Virus record (IMG/VR): IMGVR_UViG_3300031857_000377
Span: 1 to 45,311 of that record
DNA length: 45,311 bases
Direction: 5' to 3' (one strand)
DNA from: a virus
The notes below the pieces were generated by a model. That model did not search any database and was not told the DNA's origin. It was given only the letters and a program-made list of their open reading frames with translations. A program made the position numbers and the translations under genes. Of the stretch, positions 28,636 through 36,017 are shown piece after piece; the stretch's first letter is position 1, and each line of letters opens with the position of its first letter.

Positions 28636-29119
28636 TATTTAACGCCTCTGTGATGTTTAAGTTACCGGTTTCATCTATAAATATCTGAATTGGTAAATAT
28701 ATGCCAGTATCTACTATTTGCACAACTAATGATATTTTTATCGAGTGGTCTCTTTCGTCTTCCTGTTCATCTGCCAAACCCGCATCCAATCTGCTAACAA
28801 CCAAATACGGCATCCATTCTGTTATTGATGAACGAATTTCATTTTTCAATGAATCAAAAAATTCTTCTTCTGTTGATATATTTTCAAACAATAGAGTTCG
28901 TATATCTGTTCCAAATGTTGGCAACATATATCGTTCACCCTTTGCCGTTAATAATAAATTTTTTAAGTTTGAATAAACCTGTTCTTCATTTGTATATCCC
29001 AATTTAAAAATACCTTTTGGGTTATTAAATGGCAATAAAACACCTAGTGGTTTCGCATACTTTAAGTTTGTAGCGTTTTCACTATTTGGAATTACCTTTT
29101 TTCTTCTAAAATAAGACAA
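28628..29119 (-). CDS. Baseplate wedge protein, gp25-like (TTG start)
   Basis: A 163-residue GPW/gp25-family protein. Residues 35-150 show the family pattern: GYTNEEQVYSNLKNLLLTAKG, ERYMLPTFGTDIRTLLFE, then an amphipathic helix, SRLDAGL and strands to the end. In T4, gp25 (132 residues) primes sheath assembly and contacts gp6. The only reasonable start is TTG at 29119, preceded by a very strong GGGAG site 8 nt away that overlaps the upstream gene's stop; no ATG is available before the conserved core. The N-terminal extension is basic (RRKK). Confidence 0.9.
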   Translation of the reverse strand: MSYFRRKKVIPNSENATNLKYAKPLGVLLPFNNPKGIFKLGYTNEEQVYSNLKNLLLTAKGERYMLPTFGTDIRTLLFENISTEEEFFDSLKNEIRSSITEWMPYLVVSRLDAGLADEQEDERDHSIKISLVVQIVDTGIYLPIQIFIDETGNLNITEALNNG

Positions 29120-29122
29120 GTT

Positions 29123-29551
29123 TTATCTCCCTTTCTTTTCTTCTATTTTTTTCATAAGAGCAGAATAATCTTTTGTTAATGCAGACATAACTTCATTTGG
29201 TATCTCTGATTTAGAATATCCTTGTGGAATAGGTGTATTATTTCTATCATAACCAAATCCTTCAGCCATATCGGAAGTAAATCTAAATTCATCTTCTACA
29301 TCATAACTTTCTTGTAAACTTCTTTTTGTTTCTTCGAGCAATTCTTGTATTGAACCAAATTCAGTTTTTTGTGTTTTTGTTTTAACAACTTTTTTTGGAG
29401 TTTGAGTTTCATTATACATAGAAAGACCATGTTTCAAAGTAGAAATATCATCTTTTTTTGTTTGTTTTTGTGTCAATTTTTTATTGAGAGCATATTCAAT
29501 TTCTTCTCTTATTATTGACCGTATTTCTTGTAAAAACTTTTTTGAATCCAT
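29123..29551 (-). CDS. Small helical protein of unknown function next to gp25
   Basis: A 142-residue charged protein. The N-terminal helix SKKFLQEIRSIIREEIEYAL and the heptad-like middle (SIQELLEETKRSLQESYD) suggest a coiled coil or docking helix. No enzyme motif, signal or membrane segment is present. Its stop overlaps the ribosome binding site of the gp25-like gene, so the two are probably coupled; a baseplate assembly role is inferred. A TATTTATA element lies 34 nt before the start. Confidence 0.62.
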   Translation of the reverse strand: MDSKKFLQEIRSIIREEIEYALNKKLTQKQTKKDDISTLKHGLSMYNETQTPKKVVKTKTQKTEFGSIQELLEETKRSLQESYDVEDEFRFTSDMAEGFGYDRNNTPIPQGYSKSEIPNEVMSALTKDYSALMKKIEEKKGR

Positions 29552-29585
29552 ATGAAAATTCCATTAAATAATAACAATTCTAATC

Positions 29586-29593
29586 TATAAATA
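29586..29593 (-). promoter_or_regulatory. TATTTATA element before the gp25 gene pair
   Basis: The coding strand reads GATATTTATAG, 34 nt before ATG 29551. The following bases TTAGAATTGTTATTA closely match those after the element at 20822-20829. This is a candidate phage late promoter; the opposite strand reads the T4 late octamer TATAAATA. Confidence 0.45.
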
Positions 29594-29611
29594 TCTATTT
29601 TAAATAAATAC

Positions 29612-30256
29612 CTACCAAACTATGGCATTTGGAAATCCTGTATATCTAGGTGGAACAATAACTTTATTGTTTATTATTAAAGATGTAGATGATCCACTAT
29701 CCAAAAATACAGCATGTTTAACATTTCCCAAATCATAAACTTTATTTCTCGGTATTATGTAATCTGTTGGTTTGGCGTAAATATAAATAAAAAATGTACC
29801 ATCATAAAATGTCCCCACTATTGTTCTTCTGGCTGGTTTTTTAGGTGGATACATTCTATCTTTAGATCCATTCAATATGGCAACCGGAGTTACCGAAACT
29901 ATGTATCTAGCATTAGTTGGTAATGCCGGTCTATTTTTTACAACATGAAATTGATTGTTTTCTATGTATGCAATATGTGGGATAGTTCCTTTGCCTATTT
30001 TGTAAAGAGGATCGTAATATTTATCGTCTTTATATGGTCCAACCCACCAAGGATAATGGTAATCAAAAAATGAACAATTTATACCATTTTTCTTACCAGA
30101 TAGTCTAATAAGTTCAGGTAAAGAAACTAAATTTAATTTTTTATCTATTTTTGATTTGTTATCATTTGGGACATCAGGTGCAAAGAACTTAATATCTTTT
30201 ACTTTTAGTTTAACTAAATACTCTGTGCCAGGAACTAGTTCTATTACACCATCCAT
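29612..30256 (-). CDS. Stand-alone phosphodiester glycosidase-like (NAGPA) protein
   Basis: The 214-residue protein is a diverged copy of the last domain of the 1388-residue protein encoded just upstream. Shared features are NGINCSFF, the ARYIVSV segment, GTFYDGTFFIYIY and the closing FLDSGSSTSLIINNK with PPRYTGFPNAIVW. These match the NAGPA/phosphodiester glycosidase family, whose D-G-G-S-T loop is part of the active site; here the loop reads DSGSST (D186), one glycine replaced by serine. The family hydrolyses sugar phosphodiesters, so a wall or capsule glycan substrate is plausible but unproven. ATG 30256 follows a GGGAA site. Confidence 0.72.
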   Translation of the reverse strand: MDGVIELVPGTEYLVKLKVKDIKFFAPDVPNDNKSKIDKKLNLVSLPELIRLSGKKNGINCSFFDYHYPWWVGPYKDDKYYDPLYKIGKGTIPHIAYIENNQFHVVKNRPALPTNARYIVSVTPVAILNGSKDRMYPPKKPARRTIVGTFYDGTFFIYIYAKPTDYIIPRNKVYDLGNVKHAVFLDSGSSTSLIINNKVIVPPRYTGFPNAIVW

Positions 30257-30291
30257 TTTAGTTTCCCATTAAATGATAATGATATTAAAAA

Positions 30292-30299
30292 TATAAATA
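30292..30299 (-). promoter_or_regulatory. TATTTATA element before the stand-alone NAGPA-like gene
   Basis: The coding strand reads TGATATTTATAT directly after the TGA stop of the 1388-residue gene, 35 nt before ATG 30256. Spacing and sequence match the other elements of this type. It is a candidate late promoter. Confidence 0.45.
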
Positions 30300-33200
30300 T
30301 CATCTCCAGACTAAAAAGTTTGGAAATTTATCATATCTTGGTTTTACAACAGTTTCGCCATTATAGTATAAACAAGTAGATCCTCCACTATCTAAAAATG
30401 CAGAATCTTTTATTCCTGGTAATTTTAATAATCTTTCAACTGCCTGATGTCTTGTTATCTTACCTTCTTCTTCCCAAATGTATACAAACATATTGCCATC
30501 ATCCATATTTCCTATTATACTCCATGCTCGTTTATCACCTCCAGTTGAAGTTATATTTTGTGAATTAGTATTTGTTGCTCTAACTTTTACAGAAAATACA
30601 TACTTTGCATCACCAGGAACTGCTAAATATTTTTGAGTTGCTATTTTAAAATTATTATTAGTATCAATATATGCATAATAACCAACATCCTTTGATTTAG
30701 GTTCTCTCTTGTAAGCAGGTACACCATCTTTTTCCACATATGTTACAGTATCATTTTTAAATGGTGGAATATAATAAACACCAAATTTATTATTAGTATT
30801 ACGTTCAAAATATGAACAATTTACACCATTAAGTGCATTTGCAGCTTGTAAAAATTGTTCTGGTTCATACATCTCTTTACCAATTACTGATGGTGGACCA
30901 TTCAACGGTAATGTTACCAAATTTACTTTTGAAGGACTTATTTTTACAAAATATTCTCCTGGACCTATTTTTATTGTATCGTTTACTGGTTGAGGTGCAG
31001 TGTTTACTCCATTATTTACAGTATTATTTTGTTTTGGAATATTATTACTGGTACCAGCCATTAAACCAAGACCATTGCTAAGAGGACCAGGATATAAAAA
31101 GTATTTTTCACCTTTACATATAGTTTTTAATCTATTATTCATTCCTTTATTTTTTTTATGTGTAAATATTCCATTTACAGCGTTTGCTCCTAATAAAAAA
31201 TAATCAGAAGCTTTTGTTCCAAATCCATCTGTTTTATTACTTTTACCTCTTGTTTTGTAAAAATTCTTAGCAGTACCTGCACCTAAAAGATGTGATACCG
31301 CTAACAAACCTGCAATTTTATCACATCTCATTTTATTTAGATCTTCTTTTGAAATTGCATTTTTTCCAGATTGAAGATATTTGTAATTTATTTGAATGTA
31401 TTCTTGCATACCAATTTCTTGTGCAATAGGACATTGTAAATATTGTGTTAAACTTCCAATTTTTAATTTTGACAATCTTTTATTATTCCAAACTTTTTTT
31501 GATTTCCAATTTTTTCCAGTAGTAAAAGTGTCTAATAATGCAGAATATCTTCCAAATTGGTATCTTCCTGCATAATTATTAGAATCACCACCGATTATAT
31601 TATATTTAGATGTTGATTCTGATGCAGCCAGTGCTGCAATAAGATTTGCAATTTGAGCAGGAGTTAATCCACCTCTACAATTATTTAAAGTTTCTTTGTC
31701 CATTACATTTGTAGTTGCCTGTGTGCTTATTCCTGGTATACATACTGTGCTCTTTAAGTTATATTTTTCTCGCAATTGTTTACAATTTTCTTTACTAACT
31801 TCTTCCATATCTGAAGGATTGGTATAATCTTGTGAAATATATTCTGGTTCTGTTGTTTCACCATCTAATTTTGTATCATCCTCTCGTTCTGCAGAATTTG
31901 CAGTAGAACATATATTAACATTAGTAATATATGGTAATAATTTTTCATAGTATGAAGAATTTATCTTTTCAGATAATCTCTTATCAGTTTTTGATTTATC
32001 AACATTTTTTCCATATTTTGTAAAAATTGGAGTTGTAAACAATTTATTAGATAAACCTGCAGATTCTCTATAAGTTTCTGGTTTAGGTCCGCTTTTAACT
32101 TTAGCAACTATAACTGATCCATTAACATATGTATTTGCCATTGCTTTTGCAAATTTAGCAAAATTTGTGACTTTTACAGCAATATGATTTCCAGGTTTAA
32201 CACTTGAATCGCCATCTGGAATATCAGTATTTCCACCAATAGTAACTATTGTTCCATTTTCGTCCATATAAAGTAAAACATCGGTATAACATAATGTTGA
32301 ATTGGATGCGTGGTGTGGAATGGCAGAAATTGTTGCCATTGACCATTTTAGATTATTGTTTATATGATTTACCAATCTTTTACCCTTATCGGTTAATGTT
32401 CCATTTCTATTTATATGATAACCGATAATAAAAATTGCTATTGTTGAATCTTCTTTTTCTTCTATATGTTCTTCTGAGTTTGAATATTTTGGATCTAACC
32501 AAATTTTACTAGGTTTAAATATTCTATTTTTTACACCAAGTTCTTTCATCTCAGACCAAGGCATAACTTTATCTCCAGGATGATTTACAAGTCTTCCTCT
32601 AGAAATTATAGATCTATGATAAAAGTCAATATTTGTTCCAAGTTTTTCTTGTAAAGTAAATGCAGAATTTTTTAAGCAATGTTCTGCAAATATACCAGAC
32701 CATCTTGGATAATTTGCCCAAGAAGAATCTGGAACTTTATTTAATGCATCACTATCGTTTAATCCTCTACCTATTGCTAATTTTCCCTTATTTATTATTT
32801 CCGATTCTAATATTGTCATGTGTAGTTCATTTTCAGATTCGTATATGTATCTTATGTTATTATTCATAACACCGGATTGATAAGAGTTTAAAACTATTGG
32901 AACATCTATTGGTGAATTTATTGTAGGAATACCATCCAATAATTTTTTCCAATCACCTTTTACTTTTGGTTCATTATCTGGATTTTTTTCATCTTTTGGA
33001 GGTTTCCAATACGGAATTACTGCAGAAATTAATTCTATACCTTTATCTGAAATAGTTGTTTCAAATTTTTCATAACCATAATTTGGACCAGAGTTTAAAC
33101 GGTATGCCCAATATCTATTATACCAAGGTCCACTTTTTTTAACCATATTTTCTAAAGTATCAGGATAACTAACTATTCGTTCCGATGAAGTATTTACTGG

Positions 33201-34466
33201 TTTAGTTTCTGGTTTTTTTGTTGAACCAGCAAAACCAAAATTAACAGTTTGATTTTTTTGAATAGTTTCAGATTTAATTTCGTTTATATCAGTAATATCT
33301 AATGTAACACCAGGACCGTTTTCTCTTTGCATCCAAAACTTTTTTTCACTTTTTATTTTTTGAGCTTCTTCTGGTAGTGCTTTTATTATTATTGGTGTTG
33401 CGCCTATACCAGTTATAGAATATGTTTTTAATCTAGCTTCTAACTCTTTCTGTGCTCTATCCGATGCTCCCATGAGACCATCTTCTAAACCAGTTTTTAC
33501 ATCTGTATCTTTTATTTTTTCAGTATAGGTTATAGGCAATATGTAATATCTATGATTATATTTATTAGAACTAAATTGTGGTTTTTCATTTTTTGTAGGT
33601 GGAGGTGCATCTGTTTTTATGTTACCTGCATTAGCAGCGGTTGCATTTGATTTTCTAACAGCAGGTCTTTTTTCATTTGTTTCACATTTATCAGATTGAC
33701 TAGTTACTGGACCCTTTGACTTTGTTTCTTCTGTTTTTACAGATAATGAATTATTTAATTGACCTTCCAATATATTACCAAATTCAGATTTTTTAGATAC
33801 ATCTGGATTTGCCTTTGTATTTGAAGATGGTGTTTGTATATTTATTTTTGCACTACCATCTTTACTAACAATAACATTATTTTTTATCCAATTTGCAGTA
33901 GCAGTTACAGTTCCAGCATGATTGCCATTATGTGGAACATTATTGGATGTTGGTAATAATGATTCAAATTCTTTAACAATTTTTAATAATTGTCCATCAC
34001 CGTTTTTTGTATTACCATTTCTTGTAGAGTGAACATAAACAAATTTTGATGAAATTGGTTTTCCATTATTGTCTTTTGTTGTTAATTTTTCTATTAGTCC
34101 TTTATTTGAATTGTAATTTCCTTTGTAAGATGGAATTGCTGCACCTGAACTGAAAACTAAATCCCATTTATCTTTTTGATAAATGTTGTTTAGATATTCA
34201 GCTCCTAATGAATATCCAACAAGTATTTTTTTTGATGGATTTATACCTTTTGATTTTAATATAGATTTACATTCTTCCCAAGCTTCAGAAACTTTTCCAT
34301 CTTGTGTTCTGTTAATATTATAGATGTTAAAATCAGTTAAATTATTAAACCCAAATGTTTTAATATATTCTCCTGGTTTTTTTCCATTAATATCCATACC
34401 ACCTATAATAAAAATAAGTGGAGCATTTTTGCTTACTTTTGATTCTATAAATTCACCAAATGCCAT
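30300..34466 (-). CDS. Four-domain tail-associated enzyme: alpha/beta hydrolase, DUF2272-like, lysozyme-like transglycosylase, NAGPA-like
   Basis: A 1388-residue modular protein. Residues 1-200: alpha/beta-hydrolase-like, with the nucleophile elbow GYSLGAE (S86) and a late His (H179 or H183). Residues 575-770: resembles DUF2272 (PRWSGIFAEHC, CYTDVLLYMDENG, IVTIGGNTD), a family found in phage lysins. Residues 930-1080: lysozyme/transglycosylase-like, with ALAASES (E950 candidate) and NNYAGRYQFGRYSALLD. Residues 1160-1388: NAGPA-like phosphodiester glycosidase (FLDSGGSTCLYYNGE, D1359). Low-complexity Ser/Thr/Lys/Pro linkers separate them. It follows the spike and CHAP-like genes, so it probably sits at the tail tip and opens the cell envelope during infection. 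Individual domain calls range from fair to good; the combined role is inferred. Confidence 0.75.
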   Translation of the reverse strand: MAFGEFIESKVSKNAPLIFIIGGMDINGKKPGEYIKTFGFNNLTDFNIYNINRTQDGKVSEAWEECKSILKSKGINPSKKILVGYSLGAEYLNNIYQKDKWDLVFSSGAAIPSYKGNYNSNKGLIEKLTTKDNNGKPISSKFVYVHSTRNGNTKNGDGQLLKIVKEFESLLPTSNNVPHNGNHAGTVTATANWIKNNVIVSKDGSAKINIQTPSSNTKANPDVSKKSEFGNILEGQLNNSLSVKTEETKSKGPVTSQSDKCETNEKRPAVRKSNATAANAGNIKTDAPPPTKNEKPQFSSNKYNHRYYILPITYTEKIKDTDVKTGLEDGLMGASDRAQKELEARLKTYSITGIGATPIIIKALPEEAQKIKSEKKFWMQRENGPGVTLDITDINEIKSETIQKNQTVNFGFAGSTKKPETKPVNTSSERIVSYPDTLENMVKKSGPWYNRYWAYRLNSGPNYGYEKFETTISDKGIELISAVIPYWKPPKDEKNPDNEPKVKGDWKKLLDGIPTINSPIDVPIVLNSYQSGVMNNNIRYIYESENELHMTILESEIINKGKLAIGRGLNDSDALNKVPDSSWANYPRWSGIFAEHCLKNSAFTLQEKLGTNIDFYHRSIISRGRLVNHPGDKVMPWSEMKELGVKNRIFKPSKIWLDPKYSNSEEHIEEKEDSTIAIFIIGYHINRNGTLTDKGKRLVNHINNNLKWSMATISAIPHHASNSTLCYTDVLLYMDENGTIVTIGGNTDIPDGDSSVKPGNHIAVKVTNFAKFAKAMANTYVNGSVIVAKVKSGPKPETYRESAGLSNKLFTTPIFTKYGKNVDKSKTDKRLSEKINSSYYEKLLPYITNVNICSTANSAEREDDTKLDGETTEPEYISQDYTNPSDMEEVSKENCKQLREKYNLKSTVCIPGISTQATTNVMDKETLNNCRGGLTPAQIANLIAALAASESTSKYNIIGGDSNNYAGRYQFGRYSALLDTFTTGKNWKSKKVWNNKRLSKLKIGSLTQYLQCPIAQEIGMQEYIQINYKYLQSGKNAISKEDLNKMRCDKIAGLLAVSHLLGAGTAKNFYKTRGKSNKTDGFGTKASDYFLLGANAVNGIFTHKKNKGMNNRLKTICKGEKYFLYPGPLSNGLGLMAGTSNNIPKQNNTVNNGVNTAPQPVNDTIKIGPGEYFVKISPSKVNLVTLPLNGPPSVIGKEMYEPEQFLQAANALNGVNCSYFERNTNNKFGVYYIPPFKNDTVTYVEKDGVPAYKREPKSKDVGYYAYIDTNNNFKIATQKYLAVPGDAKYVFSVKVRATNTNSQNITSTGGDKRAWSIIGNMDDGNMFVYIWEEEGKITRHQAVERLLKLPGIKDSAFLDSGGSTCLYYNGETVVKPRYDKFPNFLVWR

Positions 34467-34485
34467 ATAATTTCTCGTTTATTGT

Positions 34486-36000
34486 TTAATCTGTTTCAAG
34501 ATCAATATCAGCACCTTTTTTACCAGTTGGGTTGTAAAATCCACCCAATAAAGATTTTAATTCTATTAGAGGATTTTCCGGTCTTGAAACCTTTTCTGTC
34601 CATTCTAAATTTGTACTTATAGAAGGATTAATAAATAGTTCGTGCCATATTGATTTTGTTGGAAATGGCGGTGCTATTTTACTTGCAGGTGATATTTTAT
34701 TGCCAACGCCACACTTATTATGATAACCACCCGATTTTGATGCATAGTAACTCGATCTAGAATAATATTTTATATGACAATCATTTCCAGCATTTCCTTC
34801 TATTGTTACTATACCTTTATCTTCTGTTACATATAATACTATACCAGCATGACCACAATTTTTCGGATCTGTTTGGGATCTAAAAAATATACTGCCAACA
34901 GTTGGTTCCCATGAAACATTATAGTTAAATGTTCTAGCATTTAAAGTTGCAACTGTTTCAGATCTAGCATGTTTTTTGAATGGAATCCTAGATGGGTTGT
35001 CCTTGTATTTATTTAAACAGACAATATTGCCCTCATTCTTAACATCTGTGTGTTTAACTTTTAAACTTGCCATAGCAAACATATAAATGACACTAACAAG
35101 TTCAGCACACCAATGTGTAGTTATTGTGCTTCCTTTAATACCTTTTATTTTAGATGCATCCGATAATTCTGCACCAGCAAATAGTTTTTTTAGTCTAACT
35201 ATTGGAGAAAAACCCTTTACATCAGAATGCATACCAAATGATGGATCGTTTGGGTATTCGTATTTAGCATAAAATGGATCACCACCGGGTTTACTTTCTA
35301 TTTTTTCCCATTTTCTTTTTCTACTACCACTCTTTTCTTTATCAGATGTAGGTTGCCACTTCAACATATCAATTGCAACCCATAATATTTCTTTTTGTAA
35401 ATCATTTAATCCAGTTGAATCTGGATCAGTACAATTTAATTTTTTTTCTTGTAATTCTTTATCAATATTTTGTTCTGGATTATCAAATGTTTCATCTGAA
35501 ATAAATTGTTCGTCAGTAGAACAATGTTCTCCTTGCTTCAAACCATTACCGGCATTTCTATTTTTTGATGCATCCTCCGCATTTTCTAATGGTTTATCTG
35601 GTTTATCTGGAATATTTTCTTCCTTTCCATCTTTTATATCACTCGTATCTACACCACGTTTTGTTTCATCTTTTTGGTAATCCGAATCAAAACCAGTATC
35701 TTTTTCACTATCTGTATCATCCACGTTTGAGTCTACTTCTTCAGTTTCTTCTGTTTTTGAACCATCTTCTTCTGTTTTTATCTTTGTAGTAACAGTTCCA
35801 TTTGGAGTATTCGTTACACTTACACCAGTTTGTTTTTGTGTATTTTGTTTTTGTTCATCTGCTTTTTTATCGGCTTCTATTTTTTTAGCACGTTCTGTTT
35901 GTTTTGCTTCTCTCAATTTTTTAAAGTTTAAACGTTCTAATTCTTTTTCGCTCAATTCTTCATCAATATTTTCCATTTCGGTTATTATTATACCAGACAT
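34486..36000 (-). CDS. CHAP/NlpC-like peptidase with long charged N-terminus
   Basis: The start is ATG 36000, preceded by TTTGGAG, the same ribosome binding site used by the upstream structural gene; an ATG at 36018 overlapping that gene's stop would add six residues. Of 504 residues, the first 190 are charged, repetitive and probably disordered. The C-terminal part has the cysteine-peptidase pattern THWCAELVS (C298), then WEPTVGSIFF, NCGHAGIVLYV (H384) and TIEGNAG (N403), matching CHAP amidase/endopeptidases that cut peptidoglycan peptides. Placed between spike-type genes and the four-domain enzyme, it is likely a virion-associated or endolysin-like peptidoglycan hydrolase. No holin is apparent beside it. 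Confidence 0.78.
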   Translation of the reverse strand: MSGIIITEMENIDEELSEKELERLNFKKLREAKQTERAKKIEADKKADEQKQNTQKQTGVSVTNTPNGTVTTKIKTEEDGSKTEETEEVDSNVDDTDSEKDTGFDSDYQKDETKRGVDTSDIKDGKEENIPDKPDKPLENAEDASKNRNAGNGLKQGEHCSTDEQFISDETFDNPEQNIDKELQEKKLNCTDPDSTGLNDLQKEILWVAIDMLKWQPTSDKEKSGSRKRKWEKIESKPGGDPFYAKYEYPNDPSFGMHSDVKGFSPIVRLKKLFAGAELSDASKIKGIKGSTITTHWCAELVSVIYMFAMASLKVKHTDVKNEGNIVCLNKYKDNPSRIPFKKHARSETVATLNARTFNYNVSWEPTVGSIFFRSQTDPKNCGHAGIVLYVTEDKGIVTIEGNAGNDCHIKYYSRSSYYASKSGGYHNKCGVGNKISPASKIAPPFPTKSIWHELFINPSISTNLEWTEKVSRPENPLIELKSLLGGFYNPTGKKGADIDLETD

Positions 36001-36017
36001 TTTTATCTCCAAAGACA

